DNA of 64,000 nucleotides from Malania oleifera (taxonomy: Eukaryota; Streptophyta; Magnoliopsida; Santalales; Ximeniaceae), in the NCBI RefSeq assembly GCF_029873635.1, contig NC_080420.1, forward strand, positions 121,156,719 through 121,220,718. Reading direction: 5' to 3'. Position 1 is the stretch's first letter; the number at the start of each line of letters is the position of its first letter. The notes beneath the pieces were generated by a model. It ran no database searches. It was not told where the DNA came from and worked only from the letters and a program-made list of their open reading frames with translations. Position numbers and translations under genes: made by a program. Positions 54,626 through 64,000 of this stretch are shown here, in pieces.

Positions 54626-55469
54626 TTCAAATCTATTTTAAAACTTTTGTTGTTTTCTTAAGATCCATTTGAGTTGGGGATTGTGTTTTGTCATTTGCAA
54701 AATGTTAATCTTAATGCTGCAATTTTTGCATTTTTTCCTAATTGCTATTAATTCAAATGTGTAATAAAGAAGAAATAATAAAAATAATATTTGATACAAA
54801 TAAATATTGAATATTTTTTTTATATTACATCAATTACTACCTAATAAAAGAAAAATGCCTTCTCAAAAAAGAAAGAAAAATTCAAACAAAGACCCAACAT
54901 TTCTTTAATTTATAAAAACTATTTATAAGAGAATTTCATACTGTACATCTGGAAATTTCTCTTTTAAATACATAGGTTTATTGAGAAAGACATGAATCTG
55001 AAACATCCTCATACTGTAGCCATGATTAGTCATACCTGAGTTGAAATCTAATAAATCAAGCTCCAAATATTGTCCAAACCAAATATTCTAAAGACATAAT
55101 TCAATTTTAAAAAAACTCACCATTAGTCATAGAAAAAGTAATATACTACTTGGATATGTCAATGCGCTATAGTAAGTCAATTATCCTCTCAATTCAAATA
55201 ATAATATGTTAGCGTTAGCCTTTAATATATAAGTCTCAAACTTTAACTATTAAAATGAATTCATTCTCTCAATCATTAATATCAGTAATCTTTAAGAAAA
55301 TAACACCTTTGTTATATGCTAATCTTGATATTTTAATGTTTGCAACATTATATATCTTATATAATCTTTTTTCTAGCCAGACCAACTTGATAAATCCAAA
55401 AAAAATAAAAACCCCAGTATTATATTTAAGCTATCATGCAATGCAATGTTGGTACATGTGTACTCTTTT

Positions 55470-55510
55470 GTCACAGAGAGAGAGAAAAGAAGAATATGAA
55501 GTTATAAAAA
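55470..55510 (+). promoter_or_regulatory. Decayed snRNA promoter of U1 copy 4
   Basis: At the USE position the sequence is GTCACAGAGAG, replaced by a GA-run. TATAAAAA survives at 55503-55510. Confidence 0.6.
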
Positions 55511-55525
55511 GTAAAGGCAACAACA

Positions 55526-55673
55526 GGACGAGGTCAGTAAGTGATCATGAAGGCTCATAGCCTAGGTGTGTGGTCTCCATTGCACTTAGGAGATGCGCTC
55601 GCTTAACATCTCCCCAAGTGGGAGAGTGTACGTCATAATTTGTGATAATGGGGGCCTATGTTCGCACGCCCCT
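55526..55673 (+). pseudogene. U1 snRNA copy 4, pseudogene
   Basis: About 148 nt of U1-like sequence from GGACGAGGTC to the 3' hairpin. The first 11 nt, including the splice-site-pairing ATACTTACCT, are absent. The interval from TATA to GGACG is 18 bp shorter than in copy 2. The 3' hairpin has substitutions that weaken pairing (TATGTTCGCACGCCCC). With the decayed USE, the copy should be unable to make functional U1. Confidence 0.9.
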
Positions 55674-55755
55674 TCCAAATTTATTTAAAACTTTTATTGC
55701 TTCTTAACATCTCTTTTGAGTGGAGGATTGGTTTTTGTCATTTGCAAAATGTTAA

Positions 55756-55846
55756 TGTAGTGATTCAAAAATAAATAAATAAATAAATAATTTAATTAAA
55801 TAATAATTATAAAATAAAATAAAATAATAATAAAATAATATAATAT

Positions 55847-55881
<35 letters not shown>

Positions 55882-57758
55882 GATTCAAATTAAATCGGAG
55901 ACCCCCCTCTCTCTACGCTCACTCCAGCTCTCTCTCTCTCTCTCTCTCTCACCGTCTCTCTCTCTCCTCAAACACACACACTCTCTCTCTCTCTCTCTCT
56001 CTCCCCTTAATTTTCTTAGTAAATGTGTGTCAATTGAAGAACAAAAAATATCTCTGGGTTCCGATTTCAGCCACAAACATTTTAATCGGGGAGATTTCGT
56101 AGTTTGGGCATCGTAGGCACCATTCCTGGGGTAAAGTAAGGGAAATAGATTATGTCAGTTTATTTTAAAATACTTTCGATTAAATTTAAGTATGTGAATT
56201 TAATTAGTTTTATGTTAATTAAAATATGCCTGAACTAAATTAAATTATCGGGATTTGATTATATCATATTTTTTGAAAACATTTTGGAATTAAATCAAAC
56301 TGCAGTAATTTGATTATATCGAGTTTTCTGAATTATTCAGGCATATGGAAATGATGTTTTTTTTTTTTTGTTATTATATATGTATTTGGGAAAAACCAAA
56401 GTGAATTGGGTAATCATCTCCCGTTTTCCTGAAAAATGTATATTGTGAGTTAAATAAAATTATGGAGATGATTAGACATTTGTTTCCCGTAAAATATATT
56501 TTCCCCAAGCAATTTATTATATTATGGTATAAACATTTAAATTGTGTGGCATGAGAACAATTTGTTATAATTGCAGAATTAAATCGGTTGGAATCCCTTT
56601 TATGATATTATACAGTGAAATTATGATTTCATACATAAATGTGATTTTATACTGAGTATGGATTTTATAATGAGTTATGATTGTATACAGAGAATGTGGT
56701 TTTATACTGATCAATGAAAATTTTGAGAATACTGTGGAATTGTGAAAATGAGATCATGCTACTGTTTTTATCATGAAAATTGTAATATAACGTTGGCAGT
56801 ATATGATGAGGTTATTATATTGTTATTATATAATATTATGTAAATTGCAATATAACGTTGGTAGGATATGAGAAAGTTGTTATATTGTTATTATATAATA
56901 TTATATAAATTACATTATATGATTTAAGAATTCTAATGGACCAGATATGTTGAGAGCACAGTACCGTAGTTAGTGGAATTGTTAGTGCAGCCACACTGTT
57001 ATGGAAAGTGTAGGTGGTAAATTGTCGATTTGACTTGCGCAATGTTGTGGACCGCCCCTGGAGTCCGGACTAGATTGCAGTAGGAAAATCGAACTACAAA
57101 CATATATTACATTGACTTAACCTAGTGGTAGACCAGTCAATGTTAAGTCTAGTCTTTGGAACGCACAACCCGATCATGTGGAATTAATACATGACGTTAT
57201 ATGATTGTCCATTCAGAGATGTTCTTTTATGCATATAAGATGATTTACGCACATGGAGAAATTTATAAAGCCAAAGCATGGTTTTGAGAAAAGTATTTAT
57301 TTTCAGTTCTATAGATGTGAGTACAGATTTTGAATGCAATTTCATCTAAAGTTAATTAATGGATATATTTGCTTACATAAAAACTCATTTGCCACATACT
57401 GATTATAATTTATTCCGTCTTACTAAGAGGTGTCTCGCTCCAATAAATATTTCAACTTTTTAGGACCGTCAGGAAATCAAGCCTAGGAGCTCAAGGTCGG
57501 GGTGTAAATAATACAGTTAGGGTAAGTGCTGGTATGAATCTGTGTATATATAAACATTTTTGGTAATTTTGGATTACAACATGGTTTTCGAGAAATTGTA
57601 TGGTAATGGTTGTGAGGTAGTACTCTGGTATGTAAAATGTTTGGAAGGTTTATTTTTGCTTTTGCGGGCTATGCAATGGTACAAATGTAATATTCTAGAA
57701 TATTGTGAATATATGTAATATTGTGATAATTGTGGGAAGGAAAAATGGGGTCGTGATA
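55756..57758 (+). mobile_element. Solo LTR, long TGTARTGA type
   Basis: A 2,003 bp LTR begins TGTAGTGATTC and ends GGGGTCGTGATA, with a perfect 5-bp duplication GTTAA (55751-55755 and 57759-57763). It lies in the 3' spacer of the U1 pseudogene. In the empty form (copy 6) that spacer reads ATGTTAATCTTAATAATG. A CT microsatellite (about 55908-56003), the shared block near 57050-57175 and CTTACTAAGAGGTGTCTCGC near 57419 mark + orientation and kinship with the 1.2, 25.7, 36.7 and 37.5 kb LTRs. Confidence 0.88.
55910..56003. repeat. (CT)n-rich tract in solo LTR
   Basis: Several CT runs separated by short breaks and a CACACA stretch, at the probable start-site region of the LTR. Confidence 0.9.
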
Positions 57759-58393
57759 GTTAATCTTAATAATGTATTTTTCTTGATTTATATTGATTTA
57801 AATGTGTAAGAAAGAAATAATAAAAATTATATTTGATACATGCACATGAAACTAATTGATGACATCTTAAATAAGACAAAATAAAAATAAATATTGAATA
57901 CTTTTTTTGTATTGCATCATTTACTACCTAACAAAGAAAAAAAGAACCTTCTCAAAACGAAAAGGAAAATTCAAACAAAGAGCCAATATTTCTTTAATTT
58001 ACAAAAATCATTTATAAGAGAATCTCACTATAATTCTTGAGAATTTATATTTTAAGTTAAAAAAAAAAGAATTTCATATTTGCATATTCAAATTTTGTAT
58101 TAGTCAACCATTAACAAGCGATCAACTGATTGACAATTAATCAATTCATTTCATCACATTTACATACATATTTAGATGTTTAAAATTAAATATGTGTATT
58201 TAGGTTGTCACAACGATCTGGATAAGGGTAATTTATCTTTGACACAAGTCAGTATGTTCATGATAATAGTTAAAATGATTTTTAAAATTTTTTTGTAATG
58301 AAATGGTTATGTTATATCAAATTAGGAAAGCAAATTAAAAACATGATTGGCCAACTAAAGAACGCAGTCAAAGAAATTTGTTAGGTTTTTTCT

Positions 58394-58446
58394 ATCCCAC
58401 ATTGGAAGAAGCTAGAAGAAGAGAAGCAAGTGTGGAGCTTTAAAAT
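58394..58446 (+). promoter_or_regulatory. snRNA promoter of U1 copy 5
   Basis: USE ATCCCACATTG (58394-58404) and TTTAAAAT starting 58439, 31 bp before the RNA start, with a 34-bp gap. Almost the same sequence as copy 1's promoter. Confidence 0.85.
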
Positions 58447-58469
58447 GGGCAAATAGCCAAATATGCAAA

Positions 58470-58628
58470 ATACTTACCTGGACGAGGTCTATGAGTGATC
58501 ATGCAAACTCATGGCCTAGGTGTGTGACTTCCATTGCACTTGGGAGGGGCGCCTACCTAACATTTCCTCAAGTGGGAGAGTGTGCGTCATAATTTGTGGT
58601 AGTAGGGGCTTGCGTTCGCGCAGCCCCT
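58470..58628 (+). ncRNA. U1: U1 snRNA copy 5 (type A)
   Basis: 159 nt. It begins ATACTTACCTGGACGAGGTC. Loop I is GATCATGCAA, again altered at the 3' side of the U1-70K site. Stem-loop II reads CTTCCATTGCACTTGGGAGG. Stem III (TTTCCTCAAGTGGGAGA) pairs less well than in type B. The Sm-site region is AATTTGTGG. Like copy 1 it has a TTTAAAAT-type TATA. The extra changes suggest reduced constraint, but it is not obviously dead. Confidence 0.88.
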
Positions 58629-58916
58629 TCTCAATTTTCCTCTAAAAATTTCAAGTTGTCTAAGGAATCCTGCCTAGCAATCTAGACAACGAGGGCTCTT
58701 GCTCTGCTTCACCACCTTGTTGTTATGGAGCAAGTAGGAATTGATTTCTGATTTAAGAGTGTTCCTCGCTAAGTATGATTAACTATAATAATTATTGCAT
58801 GTTTGATGCACATGAATAGAATGGAGTCAAATTTCTCATTTAATTTTTTCAAAATGTCAATTCAATTTTTCATTTTTATCCATTCTTTCTCTGTTAAAAC
58901 CTGAAAATATTGTTGT

Positions 58917-58940
58917 ATGTGTGTGTGTGTGTGTGTGTGT
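58917..58940. repeat. (GT)n microsatellite
   Basis: About 12 GT units in the spacer between U1 copies 5 and 6. The same site in the first block has TATATATA instead (near 51318). Confidence 0.9.
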
Positions 58941-59340
58941 AAGGATTTTTATTATTGAGGTAAACCTAAATATGCCAATTGATAAGTGATGGATGAAGAT
59001 AAAATAAGCAAATAATTGGATACCAATATGGTTGCCACTAAGCATAATCGTAATGAGAAGCTTGTTTTCTTTCAAGACAGGCTTGAATATTCAATATTAA
59101 GGCTAAATGAAGGTGATGTATATGCTTTTTTTCTTATAGAGCATGCAACGTTTCTTGAGAGTACGATTCAAGAATGATGTTATGAAAATCTTTTATTATC
59201 GGAAAAGTTTAATGCACATTGAGGTTGCGGTAGTTGCAATAGTTGCATAGCCTCTTGAGGGATAGTCTAGGGAATAGGCTTATGCCATGGTTCTATAGTT
59301 CTTCCCCAAACTACAGTAACCATTATATTTCTTTCATTAA

Positions 59341-59342
<2 letters not shown>

Positions 59343-59380
<38 letters not shown>
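59343..59380. repeat. (CT)n microsatellite
   Basis: About 19 CT units. The first A-B block has a shorter CT run at the equivalent site (51723-51742). Confidence 0.9.
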
Positions 59381-59382
<2 letters not shown>

Positions 59383-59954
59383 AAAACGTTTATATTTTTT
59401 CAAATCATAGAAATATTAATACGTCGAAAGACAATGCCTAGCCCCAACCTTAACATAAAATTAATGATAGCTGAGACGTGGTAAATGATGAACTTACCTC
59501 ATAACCCATATAGAACATGAATTTTTTGCCTACACAATCTGCTAATTTTATATAATTAATTTTCTTGCGTTTAGGGGTTTAAATTTCATATTTTGATATA
59601 AACTTGAATAAAATAAATTATAAAATCATAGTATATTTTTATTAAAACTAATGTAAATCTAAATTTAAGATTTAAAGTTTAGAACTCTAAGTAAAATCGA
59701 AAGAATAAAAAATAGGAAAAATAAAAACAAAAACAAAAAGAAAGTGTGCACATTGGAGCAATCAAAATATTTGGAATTGGGGGACAAGTATGCTAATAAA
59801 GAAATGCATCTTGGAAGCAATTGTGGCAATGCTGATTATTATATCTTTGCCTTTTTTCTTGAAAGACTAAATAAATCTAAAAAGTTAAAGACTCTGATAT
59901 CATATCTAAGGTACCTAATTAGGAATGGAATGTTGGTATTTGTCATCCTATTTT

Positions 59955-60007
59955 GTCCCACATCGAAAGAACAAAGAAAAAAAAAAATGCATCTGAAGCT
60001 ATAAAAA
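59955..60007 (+). promoter_or_regulatory. snRNA promoter of U1 copy 6
   Basis: A perfect USE, GTCCCACATCG (59955-59965), and TATAAAAA (60000-60007), 31 bp before the RNA start, with a 34-bp gap. Confidence 0.93.
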
Positions 60008-60030
60008 GGTCAGACAACTAAAGCAATAAC

Positions 60031-60189
60031 ATACTTACCTGGACGGGATCTTTGAGTGATCAAGAAGACTCATGGCCTAGGTGTGTGGCCTCCATTGCAC
60101 TTAGGAGGTGCGCTCGCCTAACATCTCCCCAAGTGGGAGAGTGTACGTCATAATTTGTGATAGTGGGGGCCTGCGTTCGCGCGGCCCCT
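60031..60189 (+). ncRNA. U1: U1 snRNA copy 6 (type B)
   Basis: 159 nt. It begins ATACTTACCTGGACGGGATC. Loop I is GATCAAGAAG, stem-loop II CCTCCATTGCACTTAGGAGG, the Sm-site region AATTTGTGA, and the 3' hairpin is identical to that of copy 2. The perfect promoter makes it a likely active gene. Upstream sequence from about 58970 closely repeats that of copy 2. Confidence 0.95.
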
Positions 60190-61137
60190 TTCAAATTTAT
60201 TTTAACACTTTTATTATTTTTGTAACATTTCTTTTAGTTGAGGATTGTTTCTTGTCGTTTGGAAAATGTTAATCTTAATAATGGATTTTTCCTAATTCAT
60301 ATTGATTTAAATGTGTAAAAAAGAAATAATAAAAATAATATTTGATACAAGCACGTGAAACTAATTGATGACATCTTAAATAAGATAAAATAAAATAAAT
60401 ATTAAATAATTTCTGTGCATTACATCATTTACTACCTAATAAAAAAAGGCCTTCTCAAAAAAAATAAAAGGAAAATTCAAACAAAGACTCAACCTTTCTT
60501 TAATTTACAAAAATCATTATTGAGAGAATCTCATACAGATATTGAGAAAGACATGAATTTGAATAATTATTTTATAATTTTTTTTTTTAAAAAAATACTT
60601 TCAAATTTGCACATTCAAATTTTGTATTAGTCAACCATCAAGCGATGAACTGATTGACAACTCATCAATCCATTCCATTGCGTTTACTTGTATATTTATT
60701 TTTTCACATGTAGCGCCTTTATAAATACTTTTATAAACCATTCCATATTAATTATAAAATAAAAAATGAATCATTTAATATTTTATGCCCTCCCTAGAAA
60801 AAAAAAAAAAAAAAACGCAAAATCTAAGTATAGACTCAAATAAAATGTTCAACCTCCAACCTTCATGGCAATCTTAGATTGTTGTTTGTTAGGCTTTTTG
60901 CCATATAAATTTCTTTTTGAATTTAAAACCCCTAAGACAACATTGCTCAATAATGTGTCAAATTATTATTATTTTTTAAATTCAAGAAATGCACAAAAAA
61001 GATCTTGAGAGTGAATTAAATTATTGAGTCATATCTTTTTGTAAAGAAATATTAATAAATCAAGCTCCAAAGATTGTCCAAACCAAATATTCTAAAGACA
61101 TTATTCAATTAAATAAACTTACTGCTGTTGTCAAAAA

Positions 61138-62718
61138 TGTTGATCTGACTTCCGGCGAGCTTTTTGATCCGGATCACCTGAAAAGGATGAAAACAAACGT
61201 GGCTTGGAGGACCCGAGATGTACTCCGGGAGATCACTCTGATGCCTAAGTAAGAGATTGCTCCAGAGAGGTTATAAGAAACAGTAAAGATGATTTTAGAA
61301 TGAGAGATACCTTAGCATCTCCGCAGTACCCTTTTTATATTGGTCAAGTTTGATCCTGGTAGATTTGTCATTTATAACGCTTAGCATGGATCACTCCGAT
61401 CATTATAGCGCGGGGCATGGATCACTTCGGTCCATATATGGCTGGCGTCAATGGCTCTGGTCAAGCGATTAGCTTTGTAGGTGATTTCCCCCATTAATGT
61501 TGGGCACGTGTCTTTTCTTTAGCGTAGGTGATATATTTGGGATATATCAGTTGCCCCTCCTCCTTATTTTCAAAGTTTTGAACCATGTTTCTAAAGTTCG
61601 AAAGTTGCTAAGCTCGATTTAGGGCGTGCTTGGCTTACCCAAGTTGATCTTGTGGTGCTCTTGACTTTGCCAAGTCGAACTCAAGGGGGAGTCAGCTAGT
61701 CCGAGCCTAGGTGGAGGCATACACGGCTTTGCCGAGCTGATTTATCGAGCTGGATTTGGGTGTGGCTTGTCGAGCCGAATGTACTAACATGCCGACTCAT
61801 TCGAGCCAATGCTTCTATGTGCGAGTCATGCCAAGCCGAGTTTTCGCCTCACATGAGCTGATGGTACCGAGCAGGTCCTCGTCGAGCATTTTGTGCTAAG
61901 TAGGTCTCCATAAGGCATTTGTGCCGAGCAGCTCATTGTGGGGCATTCGTGCCGAAAAGTTCTTCATGGGGCATTTGTGTCAAGTCACCGAACTGCTCTT
62001 CGTGAGGCATTCTTGCCGAACTGCCAAGCTGCTCTTTATGGGCATTCTTGTCGAGCTGTCGAGCTACTTCTCATGGGAATTCTGTCAAGCTGCTAAGCTG
62101 CTTCTCATGGGCATTTTTATCGAGTTGTTCTTTATGGGCATTCTTGCCGAGCAGTCGAGCTCCTTCTTATGAGAATTCTGCTGAGCTGCCGAGTTGCTCC
62201 TCATGGGCATTCTTGCCAAGCTACCGAGCTGCTCTTCATGGTGATTCTTACCAAGCTGCTTTTCATTTGGAGTTCTTGCTGAGCTGCTCTTTGTGGGCAT
62301 TTTTGCCGAGCTGCTCTTCGTGAGTATTCTTACCGAGCTACTTTTCATGGCAATTCTTATTGAGCTGCTCTTCGTGGGCAATTCTTTTGGAGCTGTTTTT
62401 ACTGCTTTTCGTGGGCAATTCTTGCTGAGCTATTCTTCGTGGCAATTTTCGCCGAGCTATTTTTACCAAGCTGCTCTTTGTGGGCAATTCTTGACGAGTT
62501 GTTCTTCTTGGGAAATTCTTGGCGAACTGCTCTTTGTGTACAATTCTTGCCGAGCTGCTTTTTGTAGCAATTCTTGTCGAGCTGCTTTTCGTGGGCAATT
62601 CTTGATGAGCTGCTCTTCGTGGGCAATTCTTGCCGAGCTGCTCTTCGTGGGCAATTCTTACCAAGCTGCTCTTCGTGAAAATTCTTGCCGAACTGTTTTT
62701 CATGAGTGTTGCCCATCA
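61138..62718 (-). mobile_element. Ty3/gypsy Tat-like LTR
   Basis: The left end TGTTGATCTGACTTCCGGCG is the reverse of an LTR 3' end. On the - strand a TATA box (CAATATAAAAAGGG near 61329-61342) is followed by CTTAGGCATCAGAGTGATC, CCCGGAGTACATCTCGGGTC and GGTGATCCGGATC, a layout typical of plant Tat/Retand LTRs as remembered. The far end is taken as TGATGGGCAAC (- strand start at 62718), tentatively. No matching target duplication was found. It interrupts U1-cluster spacer sequence at its left side. Confidence 0.65.
61900..62710. repeat. Minisatellite, about 27-30 bp unit, more than 20 copies
   Basis: Imperfect tandem copies of CCGAGCTGCTCTTCGTGGG followed by CAATTCTTG or CATTCTTG. Because the unit is often 27 or 30 bp and rarely contains stops, several frames stay open on both strands. 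These are repeat artefacts rather than genes. The array forms the U3 part of the Tat-like LTR. Confidence 0.92.
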
Positions 62719-62731
62719 ATTGGGCCATTTT

Positions 62732-62851
62732 TCTAGTAACTTGAAAAAAATTATTATTATTGTTATTAATAAATTAAATAATTAAATATTATTAAATTAA
62801 TTAATTAAATAAACAAATAAAAGGAATAGTATGAAAAAAAAAATGGAATAA

Positions 62852-62886
<35 letters not shown>

Positions 62887-63847
62887 AGGTTATTATAATA
62901 TAAATTAGTTAAAGTATATATATGTTAGTTAGTTAAGCTTTTGGAAGAAGCTTTTCATTTCCATTTGAATTGCAGAGGACCTGTGCCTCTCTCAGTCTCT
63001 GTCCCTTCTCATCCCTCTCCTCATACTACCTCCTCTCTCACCTCATTTTCTTGGTAAATACTCGACGATCGGAAAATAGAAGATACCGCTAGGTTCCTAT
63101 CTCCGCTACCGACATTCCTATTAGAGTTGATTTGTCGTAGGAGTGATGTAGGCCCACTCCTAGGGTAATGTATACTTTCTCTCTTTCCTCAATTTGTCCT
63201 TAAATCTTCAGTTAAATCGATGATCGGGCACATTCACGGGGTCCTAGTCTCGATCAACGTCATTTTGGTTAGAGCAAATTTTCAATTTGGGGGTCCTAGG
63301 CACCATTCCAAAGCGAGGGTGAGATTTAGGGAATTAAGAAAATTAGTTATTTTAGAGAGTTTAATTGTTTATTTAGAATTTATGGGCTTAGGAAATGTCA
63401 AAATAGTATTTTATTTATGATTGATTTGATTGAACTAGGGTTATTGAATCCGGGTTCGGGTGAGCGCCGCAGGCATCAGTTTGGGGTCCCTACGGGCGTA
63501 ATGAGGAAACCAAGTAAGGGAAATAGATTAAGCTAATAGTTTTTATTAATTTACCAGTTTAAATAGAAAATATATGTGTTTATAAATGTATATGATTATC
63601 AGGTAAGTTTTAAAAGAAAAGCCAACCATTTGAACTGTGATTCTTGAGCCTAAGGCTATAGTTATTATTTGTGAAAATGGAATGATTAAAGTAATTTGTT
63701 TTCTGGAAATTATGAAGATAATTTGATGTGTATCTTCAATAAAATGGATGATGAAAAAGGGTTGACTTACTATTTTAATGATATATAATTATGCTTATTA
63801 TTTGAAATTGTGGCATGAGTAAAATGAAAATACCGAGTTGAGTTGTG

Positions 63848-63914
<67 letters not shown>

Positions 63915-64000
63915 ATATGTTGGAAATACTGAAATGTACTTGAATTATTTGCATGTGTATTGTTAATTAGAGTTGAATGTGAATGTTAAATTGCAATGTA
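62732..64000 (+). mobile_element. LTR, same group as the 28-34 kb element, runs off the window
   Basis: The start (TAGTAACTTGAAAAAAATTA) resembles the sense-strand start of the 28-34 kb LTRs (TGTAATAACTTGGGAAAAAA). A CT-rich stretch (62985-63050), TTGTCGTAGGAGTGATGTAG, GGCACCATTCC..AGCGAGGGTGAGA and GTGAGCGCCGCAGGCATC follow in the same order as in those LTRs. It is cut by the window end, so neither a second LTR nor a target duplication can be assessed. Confidence 0.65.
63849..63912. repeat. (AT)n(GT)n compound microsatellite
   Basis: About 12 AT units pass directly into about 19 GT units. Confidence 0.95.

Larger units (their letters stand above)
58330..60900 (+). repeat. A-B U1 block, second copy
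   Basis: Contains U1 copies 5 (A) and 6 (B), spaced 1,561 bp against 1,411 bp in the first copy. The B-type spacer also recurs around copy 3 (53096-55000). The sequence AGATTGTCCAAACCAAATAT near 61070 matches that near 55065, just before copy 4. Confidence 0.8.

Noticed and set aside
61921-62736. Several long repetitive open frames on both strands
   Set aside because: They are generated by the minisatellite unit and have no unique sequence.

Overview
The window is nuclear DNA from a flowering plant, most likely a eudicot; the species cannot be told from the sequence. The evidence is AT-rich spacers, GT-AG introns with T-rich acceptors, a PLS-class pentatricopeptide repeat (PPR) gene, plant-type snRNA promoters (USE plus TATA), an Au-type SINE, and many LTR elements primed by initiator tRNA-Met. 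Three protein genes are supported. The first is ZMAT2/SNU23 (4618-20361, +, 10 exons, 203 aa), a U4/U6.U5 tri-snRNP zinc-finger protein. The second is an intronless E-class PPR gene (22324-23778, +, 484 aa). The third is RPS20, ribosomal protein uS10 (41605-46947, +, 3 coding exons, 122 aa). A tRNA-Pro(CGG) gene lies divergently 170 bp upstream of ZMAT2.

Layout. 1-4.3 kb: an Au SINE and a 2.03 kb solo LTR. 4.4-20.4 kb: tRNA-Pro and ZMAT2. ZMAT2 introns 5 (9.8 kb) and 7 (3.8 kb) hold LINE-1-type fragments, hAT-like MITEs and a TRIM. 22.3-23.8 kb: the PPR gene. 24.4-40.9 kb: a nest of transposons. A hAT element sits in a long-LTR element with almost no interior; that element sits in another LTR-type sequence, itself surrounded by further LTR fossils. 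41.3-47 kb: RPS20, with a telo-box promoter, a leader intron and a 4.6 kb second coding intron. 48-49.5 kb: a Ty3/gypsy pol fossil. 50.9-60.2 kb: a cluster of six U1 snRNA loci on the + strand, five complete-looking and one pseudogene. 61.1-64 kb: two more LTRs, one with a roughly 27-30 bp minisatellite.

The most notable feature is the U1 cluster. Each intact copy has a USE, a TATA element exactly 31 bp before the start, and about 33-34 bp between them, which is the RNA polymerase II arrangement. There are two subtypes (A: copies 1 and 5; B: copies 2, 3 and 6). The A-B pair occurs twice, so it was probably duplicated as a block. Type A copies have a changed stem-loop I loop, where U1-70K binds. 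Solo LTRs with perfect 5-bp target duplications lie inside the cluster spacers. Two parts of the splicing machinery (U1 RNA and SNU23) are therefore about 30 kb apart, probably by chance.

Coordinates, motifs and reading frames were read by eye. Family names rest on remembered consensus sequences, not database searches. Retroelement fossils are described only as to extent, parts, nesting and family.
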